Positions 39,321-48,562 of a DNA stretch of 64,000 bases are shown here, in pieces. The position numbers and the translations under genes are program-made. This DNA is from Haemophilus paraphrohaemolyticus (lineage in GTDB: Bacteria; Pseudomonadota; Gammaproteobacteria; Enterobacterales; Pasteurellaceae). The notes beneath the pieces were generated by a model. The model made no database searches. It worked only from the letters and a program-made list of their open reading frames with translations, and was not told the DNA's origin. Numbering within the stretch: the stretch's first letter is position 1; every line of letters starts with the position of its first letter. The stretch is from contig NZ_MUXX01000012.1 of NCBI RefSeq assembly GCF_002015045.1, positions 438,097-502,096 on the forward strand. Direction: 5' to 3'.

Positions 39321-40988
39321 CTAATCTATCATTTTACTCATCATTTGGCGATAAATTCTCTCACTTTTTTCGGGATAATCCGCCCGATAATGAGACCCTC
39401 TACTCTCTTTCCGCGCTAACATCGCATTCACCACTGCTTGAGCCGTTTTTAAGCCGTAGAAAATTTCAATACCTTGAAAATCAGCGTTTTCGATCGGGTC
39501 AAAATCCTGCTCCAAGCGGTCTAATTTTTCTTGTAATTTGCAAAGGTTCTCTTCAGTACGGTAAACGTTGGCGAATTTAGTCATTGCTTGACGAATTTCA
39601 CTGAGCACTTGCGAAGCCGTGAGCGTGTTATCTGCATTTTCATTATGTAAACGGTTTAACGCCTGTTCTGCAAGATTTTTGGCATTTTCGACCGCTTGTT
39701 CGTTTATTGCAGAGGCTGAACAAGCGGTTAAATCTTGCTGGATTTTTGCCATTGCACGTTTGGCGAATACTAAACTTCCACCGACAGAATTGCCGCCCAA
39801 GCGATTTGCGCCTTCAATGCAAGAAGAAACTTCGCCCACCGCAAACAAACCTTGCACTGCACTTTCTGCATTAGTGTCAATTTCAATGCCTCCGTTACAG
39901 CTATGGGCGAATGGTGCAATCGACACACGATCAGTTAATAAATCGATTCCCGCATCGGCTTTCAGCCAATCTAAATAAACGCGGTAGAACTCTGTTTGAT
40001 CTTGATAAAGTTTTGGCGAATAGTGCAAATAAACGCCCTGCTCTTCTGGGGTTTCGAGCAGATATTGCATAATGCGTAAGTCGAATTTTACGCAATCAAA
40101 ATCGACCGAAAATGGCGCATAGGCACTACGTTCTGCTACCATTTGAGTAAATTCTTCTGCCGATAAATCAGGGAATAATGAGTTGCCGTTTTTATCCGTT
40201 ACTGCAGTGCAATATTTCAGCGTATGTTCGCCAAACAGCACTTTGTATTTCGGGGCAATAAACGAAGGAATAAACTGAATAAACTCTAAATTAGTCAGTC
40301 TAGCTCCTGCTTGCAAGGCAAGAAAATGGGTAGAACCAATCACATCAGCAGGGTAAAGATTATCTTTATAAAGCCCTGCAATTCCACCACTGGCAAGAAT
40401 AATGGTGGAAGTTTGCACGTAAAAATAAACGATTTTTCGACCGTTCTTTTCTGGGTTTTGGTAAGCAAAAACTGCCCCCACTACGTGATGATTTTCAGTT
40501 GCAATATATACAAGGCTAGCATTTTCAAACAACGTCGTCGTATTTTGTTGAGCAATAATCACCTCCGCATTTTTACGTGCTTTTTGCCATTCGTTAATCA
40601 GATAAATCGGGCGGGCGTGTTTGGCAAAACAAGCAGGGCGGTTATCGTTACGTTTCCACGGGTAGAAACCAATTTCATTCAATAATTCAACCGCTTGCGG
40701 TGAGTCTTCAATATAGGCTTTGACGATTTCAGGGTTGTTCATTCCTTGTGCCACACGCTCAATATCTTGCTGGAATAAGTCCTTATCGTGCTCCTCGCCT
40801 GTTACTTGAATGCCCAAGCTTGCTTTCAGTGGAAAAAAACTTGCCCCAGAACCAAGTTGGGTTTTAGTGATAAGAATGTGATTGATGCCTTTTTTGTGGG
40901 CTTCAACGGAACAGCTCAAGCCACCAATGCCTGAGCCTACGATAAGGAGATCGGTTTTAAGGGTTTGGGTAATTTGGATGTTGGGCAT
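39321..40988 (-). CDS. FAD-dependent fumarate reductase/L-aspartate oxidase-like flavoprotein
   Basis: 555-residue flavoprotein of the NadB/SdhA/FrdA superfamily. The FAD-binding dinucleotide motif is LLIVGSGIGGLSCSVEA (14-30), and LFAVGEVSSCIEGANRLGGN followed by SVGGSLVFAKRA marks the second FAD segment. SNGGIEID-type sequence (HSCNGGIEIDTNAES) replaces the more usual HYTCGGV of NadB. It is commonly labelled L-aspartate oxidase, but this family uses salvaged pyridines and I see no nadA or nadC, so another dicarboxylate or amino-acid oxidation is possible. It follows the peptide-type ABC operon in the same direction. A decayed copy of its 3' end lies at 33239-33421. Confidence 0.75.
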   Translation of the reverse strand: MPNIQITQTLKTDLLIVGSGIGGLSCSVEAHKKGINHILITKTQLGSGASFFPLKASLGIQVTGEEHDKDLFQQDIERVAQGMNNPEIVKAYIEDSPQAVELLNEIGFYPWKRNDNRPACFAKHARPIYLINEWQKARKNAEVIIAQQNTTTLFENASLVYIATENHHVVGAVFAYQNPEKNGRKIVYFYVQTSTIILASGGIAGLYKDNLYPADVIGSTHFLALQAGARLTNLEFIQFIPSFIAPKYKVLFGEHTLKYCTAVTDKNGNSLFPDLSAEEFTQMVAERSAYAPFSVDFDCVKFDLRIMQYLLETPEEQGVYLHYSPKLYQDQTEFYRVYLDWLKADAGIDLLTDRVSIAPFAHSCNGGIEIDTNAESAVQGLFAVGEVSSCIEGANRLGGNSVGGSLVFAKRAMAKIQQDLTACSASAINEQAVENAKNLAEQALNRLHNENADNTLTASQVLSEIRQAMTKFANVYRTEENLCKLQEKLDRLEQDFDPIENADFQGIEIFYGLKTAQAVVNAMLARKESRGSHYRADYPEKSERIYRQMMSKMID

Positions 40989-41010
40989 TGTAGATTTATC
41001 CTCTTACTAG

Positions 41011-41033
41011 CCCCCTCTTTAGAAAAGAGGGGG
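41011..41033. repeat. Palindromic intergenic element, CCCCCTCTTT type
   Basis: CCCCCTCTTT and AAAGAGGGGG form a 10-base-pair stem with a three-base loop, between the ABC ATPase gene and the flavoprotein gene. Neither side has a clear T tract. Similar CCTCTCCC palindromes recur at 44966-44985 and 49719-49782. Confidence 0.6.
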
Positions 41034-41134
41034 TATTCTTTAAACATCAACATCTTGCAAAAAACTCAGGCGAGTTTCCTCGCCTGTTATTCACTCTAAA
41101 GAGCGGTCAAATTTGCAAAAATTTTTGCAATCAA

Positions 41135-41944
41135 TTACAACAATGATGGGGCTGCACCGAGCAATTTTTTGGTGTAGTCAATCGTTGGGTTTTCAAAAAT
41201 TTCTGCGGTGGTGCCTGTTTCCATAATTTTACCGCCGTTCATTACTACAATGCGGTCAGATACTTGGCGGACAGTTTGGATGTCGTGTGAGATGAACACC
41301 ATGGCAAGGTTGAGTTCTTTTTTCAAGTCTGCCAATAAGTTTAGCACTTGAGCACGAACAGAAACATCGAGTGCAGACGTCGGTTCATCAGCCACAATCA
41401 GGCTTGGATTTAACGCTAAGGCACGAGCGATCGCCACACGTTGCTTTTGACCACCAGATAAGCGCGTTGGCTCAACCGCTGCAGCAGAGCGTGGAAGCCC
41501 TACGCGAGAAAGCAGTTCATACACGCGTTTTTCGCGTTCGTGTGGTTGCAGAATATTATGAATATCCATCGGATCTTTCAAAATATCCAACACTTTCATC
41601 CGTGGGTTTAACGCAGTGGCTGGATCTTGGAAAATCACAGAGACTTGTCGACCAAAACGTTTGCGTGCTTCTGAGCTGCCATATTCCATTTGTAAGCCGT
41701 TAAATTTTACCGTGCCTGAAGTCGGTTTTAAAAGACCGATCATCACATTCGCCAGCGTTGATTTACCGCAACCAGACTCGCCCACCAAGCCGATGGTTTC
41801 GCCTGCTTTAATACCTAAAGAAACGTTATTCACGGCGGTGAATTTTTTGCGGTTAAATAACGAGCCGTCGCGAGAAGGGAATTGCACCACAATGTTCTCT
41901 AAATCGATGATGTTTTGTTCTTTGATTACTTTGATACTGCTCAT
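41135..41944 (-). CDS. Peptide/nickel-type ABC transporter, second ATPase (DppF/OppF-like)
   Basis: 269-residue ATPase energising the importer encoded upstream. Walker A is GLVGESGCGKSTLANVMIGL, the signature is TRLSGGQKQRVAIARALALN and Walker B is LIVADEPTSALDVSVRAQ; TIDYTKKLLGAAP is the Opp/Dpp-type C-terminus. The start is placed at MSSIKVIKEQ (41944), where GAGG lies eight bases upstream; the frame's first ATG lies inside the preceding gene. It is last in the operon, about 145 bases before the flavoprotein. Confidence 0.9.
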   Translation of the reverse strand: MSSIKVIKEQNIIDLENIVVQFPSRDGSLFNRKKFTAVNNVSLGIKAGETIGLVGESGCGKSTLANVMIGLLKPTSGTVKFNGLQMEYGSSEARKRFGRQVSVIFQDPATALNPRMKVLDILKDPMDIHNILQPHEREKRVYELLSRVGLPRSAAAVEPTRLSGGQKQRVAIARALALNPSLIVADEPTSALDVSVRAQVLNLLADLKKELNLAMVFISHDIQTVRQVSDRIVVMNGGKIMETGTTAEIFENPTIDYTKKLLGAAPSLL

Positions 41945-41945
41945 C

Positions 41946-43931
41946 TTATGCCTCACTTGCGACTTTAGTTTCAGCTGCTTTGCCTGCTAAATGCGAAGCC
42001 CATAGGTGTTGTGCATCGCCTTCGATTGGCGTTAATACGAGTTTTTGGTTCGGATCAGCTTCTGGGCGTAATGAACGGCTTGCGAAGCGGTCGCCAGTGG
42101 CGAAGTCGTATGGAGATGGTACGCTACCAGGGATTTGGTATAAGCGTTCCGCACGCACTTCAGTTGAAAGCACAGAACCTAATAAACCTTGGGTATATTC
42201 GTGGGTTGGATGTGCCAATAAGGATGATGTCGGCGCAGTTTCCACCACTTGACCTGCATACATTACGGTGATGGAGTGTGCAAGTTGTGCGACAAGTGCC
42301 AAGTCGTGGCTCACGAATACCATCGCAAAGCCGAGTTTTTCACGCAATTCATTGAGCAATTTCACCACTTCTGCTTGAACAGTTACGTCTAATGCGGTAG
42401 TTGGTTCGTCCGCAATTAAGAGTTTCGGTTCGCGGGTTAATGCCATTGCGATTACCACACGTTGGCGTTGACCACCTGATAACTCGTGCGGATAGCGGTT
42501 CAACACTTTGCTTGGATCTAAGTGTACCCATTCCAACAATTTTTCAGCGGTGTGTTTGCTACCACGTTTAATCAGTTGGTTCATTTGATCTTTGATACGC
42601 ATTGATGGGTTTAATGCACTCAAGGAGTCTTGGTAGATCATCGCGATTTCTGTACCACGTAGCTCAGCTAAATGGTTAGAGTTCAACAAGCTGTGTTGTT
42701 TGCCGCTGCGGTCAGTAAAGAGAATTTCACCCGTGATTTTCGCAGTTTTCGGCAATAAGCCCATAATGGAGAACGCTGTAATCGATTTACCACAACCAGA
42801 TTCGCCCACCAATCCCATCGTTTCACCTTCGTTTACAGTGAAGCTGATATTATCCACAAGAGGAATGTCACCATAACGATTTGGGAAACGAATCGACAAG
42901 TTTTTCACTTGTAAAATTGGTTTCGCATTGCTGTTAAGTTGCATACGGTCAGTGCGAGTAACTTCTTTATCGTGTAAGCGTAAGAGATAGCGTTTCAGTG
43001 CCAAACCTTCGCCCAATGCTTCTTGCACGTCAGTTGATAAACGTTCATCTGATTTATGTTCAGATTTTTTGCTTGCTTTCAAACGTGGGTTCACTAATGC
43101 ATCAGTTAAGCCTTCTGCAAGAATATTTAACGCTAATACGGTGAGTAAAATCATCACGCCCGCAAAGGTTGTTGCCCACCACGCACCGTTTAACACGATG
43201 TTACGACCTTCCGACAACACGTTACCCCAAGATGGATGTGGTGGTTGTACGCCTGCACCTAAGAAAGAGAGTGAGGCTTCAAACACAATCGCATCTGCTA
43301 CCATTACGGTTGCAAAAACCAATACAGGTGCCGCGGTGTTGCGAACTACATGTTTGAGTAAGATATAAGTGCGGCTACCGCCGATTACGCGCTCTGCACG
43401 CACATAGTCTTCATCCCATTGAGATACCACATTTGCACGCACTACACGAGCAAGTTGAGGTGTATAAACCACAGCAATGGTGAAGATAATTACTGGCACA
43501 GTGTTACCGAATGTAGCAAGTAATACAGCCGCTAATGCGATACCTGGGAATGCCATCAAGATATCCATCAATCGCATAATGATCTCATTACCCCAGCGGT
43601 CTGCGGTTGCGGCGGTTGCCCCGAGAATGCCCCCAAAGAGAATCGCACAGCCCACAGCACCTAAACCGATAAAGAGTGATGTTTGTGCACCATAAACAAT
43701 ACGAGAGAAAATATCGCGACCCAAGCGGTCTGTTCCGAATAAGAAATCACCACTTGGTGGACGCATACGGGCAATTGCCGCTAATGGATCGTGCGTTGCT
43801 ACCACAGGTGCAAAAACTGCCACTAATGCCACTAAAACTAAGAAAACTAAAGCGATTTTTGAAGCGGGTGAGAGTGCTTTGAAACGTGCTCCGCCCATCG
43901 ATAAACGCTGTGCTAAACCTTGACGAAACAT
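41946..43931 (-). CDS. ABC transporter permease-ATPase fusion (DppC-DppD-like)
   Basis: 661 residues joining two normally separate subunits. Residues 1 to about 290 are a DppC-type permease: an N-terminal helix at ASKIALVFLVLVALVAVFAP, GTDRLGRDIFSRIVYGAQTS, and the EAA-loop region GGSRTYILLKHVVRNTAAPV. After a linker of about 50 residues rich in charge, the ATPase domain from about 340 has Walker A GLVGESGCGKSITAFSIMGL, signature [20 protein letters not shown] and Walker B LLIADEPTTALDVTVQAE, with an Opp-type C-terminus. The frame is continuous. The fused form is known in some peptide/nickel transporters. It starts at an ATG overlapping the preceding stop (TAATG). Confidence 0.9.
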   Translation of the reverse strand: MFRQGLAQRLSMGGARFKALSPASKIALVFLVLVALVAVFAPVVATHDPLAAIARMRPPSGDFLFGTDRLGRDIFSRIVYGAQTSLFIGLGAVGCAILFGGILGATAATADRWGNEIIMRLMDILMAFPGIALAAVLLATFGNTVPVIIFTIAVVYTPQLARVVRANVVSQWDEDYVRAERVIGGSRTYILLKHVVRNTAAPVLVFATVMVADAIVFEASLSFLGAGVQPPHPSWGNVLSEGRNIVLNGAWWATTFAGVMILLTVLALNILAEGLTDALVNPRLKASKKSEHKSDERLSTDVQEALGEGLALKRYLLRLHDKEVTRTDRMQLNSNAKPILQVKNLSIRFPNRYGDIPLVDNISFTVNEGETMGLVGESGCGKSITAFSIMGLLPKTAKITGEILFTDRSGKQHSLLNSNHLAELRGTEIAMIYQDSLSALNPSMRIKDQMNQLIKRGSKHTAEKLLEWVHLDPSKVLNRYPHELSGGQRQRVVIAMALTREPKLLIADEPTTALDVTVQAEVVKLLNELREKLGFAMVFVSHDLALVAQLAHSITVMYAGQVVETAPTSSLLAHPTHEYTQGLLGSVLSTEVRAERLYQIPGSVPSPYDFATGDRFASRSLRPEADPNQKLVLTPIEGDAQHLWASHLAGKAAETKVASEA

Positions 43932-44884
43932 TATAGACTCCGAATTTTAGGGTTGATTAGAACATACAAGACATCCACGATGATATTCACAATCACGAAT
44001 GTAAATGCGATAGTTAATACCACACCTTGCACCAAGTTTAAGTCGTGGTTCACGATACCGTTGAAGATCAATTTACCCATACCTGGTAAGTCGAAGATTT
44101 GTTCGATAACCACTGCACCACCTAATAAATAGCCCACGCGTAAACCAAGCACAGTCACAGGCGTAATTAAAGCGTTGCGTAACACGTTATAGCGAATCAC
44201 GGTCGGATATGGTACACCGTTACCAATTGCAGTACGCACATAGTCTTTATCCATTTCTTCAACCATTGTAGTACGCACCACGCGGATTAAAGACGCACAT
44301 ACAGGCACAGCTAATGCAAGCGAAGGTAAGATCATTGATTGCACATAACCGCTTGGATCTTCACTAAATGGTACAAAACCACCAGAAGGTAACCAGTCAA
44401 GTTCAAGCGAGAACCATTGAATAAGTAAAATACCGAGCCAGAAAGATGGTGTTGCGACTGCCGCCACAGAGATTAAACGAATTACTTGGTCTACCCAGCT
44501 GTCACGATAAAGTGCCGCTAACACACCAAGTGTAAATGAAACCACCGCAGCAAATACTACACCAATTAAAGTAAGTTGGAGGGTAATTGGGAACGATTTT
44601 GCAATCATACCGCTAATTGGAAGCTCTGGCGGCATTGTCATCCCAAAATCAAAGAAGAATAAATTGCCGAGAAAGCGGAAATATTGTACGAAAAGTGGAT
44701 CATTTAAGCCGTGGCTTTCACGATAAAGTTCTTTTGCCGCTTCTGATGCACTTTCACCCAATGCAACAGTGGCGGGATCGCCAGGAGTGAATTGAAGTAC
44801 CACAAATACAAGTGCGGTTACCCCCAAAATCATCACGGGCAATGCCATCAATCGGCGAAAAAGTAAGCGAAGTATAATTTCCAT
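43931..44884 (-). CDS. Peptide/nickel-type ABC transporter permease (DppB-like)
   Basis: 317-residue inner-membrane permease with about six hydrophobic helices. The N-terminal LLFRRLMALPVMILGVTALV, the QFTPGDPATVALGE segment and EMDKDYVRTAIGNGVPYPTV in the EAA coupling loop are typical of DppB/OppB. LGLRVGYLLGGAVVIEQIFD and PGMGKLIFNGIVNHD complete the signature. It is coupled by a one-base stop/start overlap to the fusion gene downstream and lies 148 bases after the binding-protein gene. Confidence 0.92.
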   Translation of the reverse strand: MEIILRLLFRRLMALPVMILGVTALVFVVLQFTPGDPATVALGESASEAAKELYRESHGLNDPLFVQYFRFLGNLFFFDFGMTMPPELPISGMIAKSFPITLQLTLIGVVFAAVVSFTLGVLAALYRDSWVDQVIRLISVAAVATPSFWLGILLIQWFSLELDWLPSGGFVPFSEDPSGYVQSMILPSLALAVPVCASLIRVVRTTMVEEMDKDYVRTAIGNGVPYPTVIRYNVLRNALITPVTVLGLRVGYLLGGAVVIEQIFDLPGMGKLIFNGIVNHDLNLVQGVVLTIAFTFVIVNIIVDVLYVLINPKIRSL

Positions 44885-44965
44885 GTTGTTCCCCAGTTAT
44901 CACTGCGAATATAGAGAATATATGGCAGAGTTGTGTTTAAGAATAGAATGTGGGTTGTTTATTTT

Positions 44966-44985
44966 CCTCTCCCATAAAGGGAGAG
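44966..44985. repeat. Palindromic intergenic element, CTCTCCC type
   Basis: CTCTCCC-ATAAA-GGGAGAG between the binding-protein gene and the permease gene. The hairpin may set the ratio of binding protein to permease by partial termination or mRNA protection, as in other ABC operons; that role is inference. Confidence 0.55.
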
Positions 44986-45032
44986 AGTGAATTAACAACC
45001 CAACATTTTAAAGAGCGGTTGATTTTGCCGAA

Positions 45033-46631
45033 TTATTTACGACCAACACCTAAGAAAGATACCCCTGTTGTTGCCAATGGTTGGTAGCCTTCAAGTTTGC
45101 TTTCATCCCACGCAGATGGAAGTTTACGGTGAACGATTGGATAAAGTGGCACTTCAGCCGCGATAAGATCGAACGCTTCTTTCCAAAGTTTGCGTGCTTC
45201 TTCGTGGTTTGCCGCACGCACTGCGCCATCTAAGAAGCCTTGAAGTTTCGCAAATTCAGGCGTGTTGCTCCAACGGAAACGGCGTTTCGGCCATACATCA
45301 CCACGGTACCACCAGCTTAATAATAAGTCTAAGTCATCACCGAATACAGACGGATCCCCTGGTGCGATCCCCACACTAAATGAGCCCACGTCCACGTTGT
45401 TTGCATAGAATGCACCAGATTGTAAGTGTTGAAGTGTCACTTTCACGCCTGGGATGTTATTCCAAGATTCTAAAATTAACGGCGCACACTCTTTCACCCA
45501 GTCGTGGTCGGTTGAAAGTAATTCAAATTTAAGCTCGGTTAAACCTGCTTCTTTTAACAATGCCGCCGCTTTTTCTGGATTATATTCATATTGCGTTGCC
45601 GCTTTCATATAATCTGGGTGAGTGCTTTGTACATAGCAAGTTGATGCTTCTGCATTACCATCGAATACGAAGTCTACTAATTTTTGTCTGTCTAAACCGT
45701 AGTGTAACGCTTGACGCACTTTTGGATTGTCAAATGGTGCTTTTTCGCAGTTAAACATTAAGAATAATAAGCCGAATGATTGCACTGATTTAACGGTTTG
45801 TTTTTTTGCTTTTAAGCGTGGAATATCAAGATATGGCACACTTTCCATCGCTTGTGTACGTTTAGATTCTTGTGCAGTAACACGTGCTGCCGCATCAGAT
45901 AACAAGAACCATGACATTTTTTCCACTAATGCTGGATATTTACCGTTATAAGGCTCATAAGCTTCAAAGACGATTTTGTCATCTTTGACAGCTGAAACGA
46001 ATTTATATGGGCCAGAACCGATTGGGTGAGCATCAAATTTAGATTGACCTACCTCTTCAATCACGTGTTTCGGTACAATTTTCACGATAGTTAAGCGTTT
46101 AGCAAATAACGCAAATGGATATTTGAGTTTGAACTCAACGGTTTTATCATCCACCGCTTTCACGCTTTCAACGAAGTCAATGAACATCACGAATAAAGAT
46201 TTATTCGCAGGATCCATAATACGATTGTATGAATAAACCACATCTTCTACGGTAACTGGTTTACCATCGTGGAAGGTTGCACCTTCACGAAGGGTTACGC
46301 GCCAAGTGGTATCATCAATTTGTTCTGGCTCTTTCGCTGCTAATGCAAGATAAGGCTCACGAGTTGCAGGGTGTAAATCCACCAAACCTTCAAAAATATG
46401 CAAGTTCGCTGCAAATGGTGAAGCACCACTTGATGTCATTGGGTCAAAACCTGTTGAAAGCGGGTATGCAATCCCTGCTTCAATGGTTTTACCTTTAATA
46501 CCACTTGCCACTGCATTTGGCACGAATGTACCTAATGAACCGCTAAATGCCAAACCTGCAGTAACACCCGCTGCAACTTTAAGGAAATGACGACGAGATT
46601 CATTATTGAGGGAAGAACAATATTTAGTCAT
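45033..46631 (-). CDS. ABC transporter binding protein, family 5, with Tat signal
   Basis: 532-residue SBP_bac_5 protein (peptide, nickel or metallophore class). The N-terminus [20 protein letters not shown] (11-30) is a twin-arginine signal (SRRxFLK), unusual among peptide-binding proteins and suggesting folded or cofactor-bound export. The body shows [42 protein letters not shown] and [20 protein letters not shown]. It is first gene of the ABC operon. The substrate cannot be read from sequence; the adjacent flavoprotein hints at an amino-acid or dicarboxylate-like ligand, weakly. Confidence 0.9.
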   Translation of the reverse strand: MTKYCSSLNNESRRHFLKVAAGVTAGLAFSGSLGTFVPNAVASGIKGKTIEAGIAYPLSTGFDPMTSSGASPFAANLHIFEGLVDLHPATREPYLALAAKEPEQIDDTTWRVTLREGATFHDGKPVTVEDVVYSYNRIMDPANKSLFVMFIDFVESVKAVDDKTVEFKLKYPFALFAKRLTIVKIVPKHVIEEVGQSKFDAHPIGSGPYKFVSAVKDDKIVFEAYEPYNGKYPALVEKMSWFLLSDAAARVTAQESKRTQAMESVPYLDIPRLKAKKQTVKSVQSFGLLFLMFNCEKAPFDNPKVRQALHYGLDRQKLVDFVFDGNAEASTCYVQSTHPDYMKAATQYEYNPEKAAALLKEAGLTELKFELLSTDHDWVKECAPLILESWNNIPGVKVTLQHLQSGAFYANNVDVGSFSVGIAPGDPSVFGDDLDLLLSWWYRGDVWPKRRFRWSNTPEFAKLQGFLDGAVRAANHEEARKLWKEAFDLIAAEVPLYPIVHRKLPSAWDESKLEGYQPLATTGVSFLGVGRK

Positions 46632-47025
46632 ATTAGACTCCTTGTTTGTGATGAAAAACTCATTGTGTTCCTATCGTTTTCTCAATAAAAAACTGAAAAC
46701 ACAACCAGCAAACTCATTCTTTTAAAATGAAGTGAAGCAATCACTTTTTCAAATAAAATGATTTGGTTAAATCATATTTTCTTCCAGAATCTCTGTCAAT
46801 AAAGGAAAACGGTTAAATTTTGATTCTGTGATCAATGTCACACTCTTTTTATTTCTACCCTTTTCGGAATTTTTACAATAGAAAAATAAAATGCATTTTC
46901 GAGTGTCACGCCATTTTTAGAGATTAAATATAGTGATCCACTTCACAAATTTATATAATGCTTCTTGCTATTCTTAATGCAAAACTTGTATTCTTTATCT
47001 ACATTCAAAACAAAAGGAGCTTCTT
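46632..47025. other. Divergent regulatory region between ABC operon and PTS gene
   Basis: About 390 AT-rich bases with no coding frame. It holds a CRP-like site and promoter toward the PTS gene (listed separately) and must hold the promoter of the ABC operon on the other side. No riboswitch was recognised. Confidence 0.5.
46932..46981 (+). promoter_or_regulatory. CRP-like site with class II promoter geometry before the PTS gene
   Basis: AGTGA-TCCACT-TCACA (46932-46947) matches the CRP consensus TGTGA-N6-TCACA with one mismatch. TATTCT at 46969-46974 is a plausible -10 whose predicted start near 46981 puts the site centre at about -41.5, the class II position. AAAGGAGC precedes the gene start. 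Confidence 0.6.
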
Positions 47026-48492
47026 ATGAGTGTTCTCAGCTATGCACAAAAAATTGGGCAAGCCTTAATGGTGCCTGTAGCAGCCTTACCAGCTGCTGCG
47101 GTATTGATGGGGATTGGTTATTGGGCAGACCCAGATGGTTGGGGGGCAAATAGCCAGTTCGCCGCCTTACTGATTAAATCAGGGGGGGCAATCATCGACA
47201 ATATGGGCTTATTATTTGCGGTAGGGGTGGCGTTCGGACTGTCCAAAGATAAACACGGCTCAGCCGCCCTTTCAGGCTTAATCGGCTACTATGTCGTCAC
47301 CACCCTACTCTCTCCTGCAAGCGTGGCTCAATTACAACATATTGATGCCAGCCAAGTGCCAGCTGCCTTTGGCAAAATCAACAACCAATTTATCGGTATC
47401 TTAATCGGTGTGATTTCAGCGGAACTTTACAACCGCTTCTATCAAGTAGAATTACCGAAAGCCCTCTCATTCTTTAGCGGTAAACGACTTGTACCAATTA
47501 TCGTATCTTTCGTGATGATGGCTGTCGCATTTATCTTGCTCTATGTATGGCCTCACATCTTCAATGCACTTGTAGGTTTTGGTGAATCCATCAAAGATTT
47601 AGGTGCATTCGGTGCAGCCATCTACGGCTTTTTCAACCGCTTGTTAATCCCTGTTGGCTTACACCACGCCTTAAACTCTGTATTCTGGTTTGACGTAGCA
47701 GGCATTAACGATATTCCAAACTTCTTAGGTGGTGCAAAATCTTTAGCTGAAGGTACTGCAACTATTGGTGTTACAGGTATGTACCAAGCTGGTTTCTTCC
47801 CAATGATGATGTTCGGCTTACCAGGTGCAGCCCTTGCGATTTACCACTGCGCGAAACCAAGCCAAAAAGCAAAAGTCGCTTCTATTATGCTCGCAGGTGC
47901 GTTTGCCTCATTCTTCACAGGGATTACCGAACCGCTTGAGTTCTCATTTATGTTCGTTGCTCCTGTGCTCTACCTCATCCACGCGATTTTAACAGGCATT
48001 TCTGTTTTCATCGCAGCAACTATGCATTGGATCGCAGGCTTCGGCTTTAGTGCAGGTTTAGTGGATATGGTGCTTTCTACCCGTAACCCACTTGCCGTGA
48101 ACTGGTATATGCTTATCGTGCAAGGCTTAGTGTTCTTTGTGATTTACTACTTCGTCTTCCGCTTTGCAATTAAAACCTTCAACCTTAAAACTTTAGGTCG
48201 TGAAGAAGAAAAAGAAGGAACCGAAGCAACTCCTCAAGCACAAACCAACCAATCACGCGAAGAAAGAGCAATTCAATTTATTGATGCGCTCGGTGGTGCA
48301 AAAAACTTCAAAACCGTAGATGCTTGTATCACTCGCTTACGTTTAACTTTGATTGACCACAACAACATTAACGAAGCTAAACTTAAAGCTTTAGGCTCAA
48401 AAGGCAACGTCAAAATCGGCAATGATGGCTTGCAAGTAATTTTAGGCCCTGAAGCAGAATTAGTCGCCGAGGCAATTAAAGCGAAACTCTAA
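47026..48492 (+). CDS. nagE: PTS N-acetylglucosamine/glucose transporter, EIICB (NagE-like)
   Basis: 488-residue sugar phosphotransferase permease. The IIC domain (about 1-390, ten or so hydrophobic segments) resembles NagE more than PtsG: QAGFFPMMMFGLPGAALAIY, FLTG-type FFTGITEPLEFSFMFVAPVL, and FKTFNLKT-type AIKTFNLKTLGREEE. The IIB domain (about 410-488) has the phosphorylated cysteine in TVDACITRLRLTL. E. coli NagE carries a C-terminal IIA domain; here it is absent, so phosphate must come from a separate EIIA such as Crr. Glucose specificity cannot be excluded. Preceded by a CRP-like site. Confidence 0.85.
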   Translation: MSVLSYAQKIGQALMVPVAALPAAAVLMGIGYWADPDGWGANSQFAALLIKSGGAIIDNMGLLFAVGVAFGLSKDKHGSAALSGLIGYYVVTTLLSPASVAQLQHIDASQVPAAFGKINNQFIGILIGVISAELYNRFYQVELPKALSFFSGKRLVPIIVSFVMMAVAFILLYVWPHIFNALVGFGESIKDLGAFGAAIYGFFNRLLIPVGLHHALNSVFWFDVAGINDIPNFLGGAKSLAEGTATIGVTGMYQAGFFPMMMFGLPGAALAIYHCAKPSQKAKVASIMLAGAFASFFTGITEPLEFSFMFVAPVLYLIHAILTGISVFIAATMHWIAGFGFSAGLVDMVLSTRNPLAVNWYMLIVQGLVFFVIYYFVFRFAIKTFNLKTLGREEEKEGTEATPQAQTNQSREERAIQFIDALGGAKNFKTVDACITRLRLTLIDHNNINEAKLKALGSKGNVKIGNDGLQVILGPEAELVAEAIKAKL

Positions 48493-48509
48493 TTTTCGTT
48501 AATCATAAA

Positions 48510-48545
48510 AAATCCGCCTTTTACCTTTTCAGGTTAGGCGGATTT
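48510..48545. terminator. Terminator between nagE-like gene and hisC
   Basis: AAATCCGCC (48510-48518) pairs with GGCGGATTT (48537-48545) between two convergent genes, with A and T runs outside the stem. Confidence 0.7.
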
Positions 48546-48562
48546 CCATTTTCTACTTCAGA

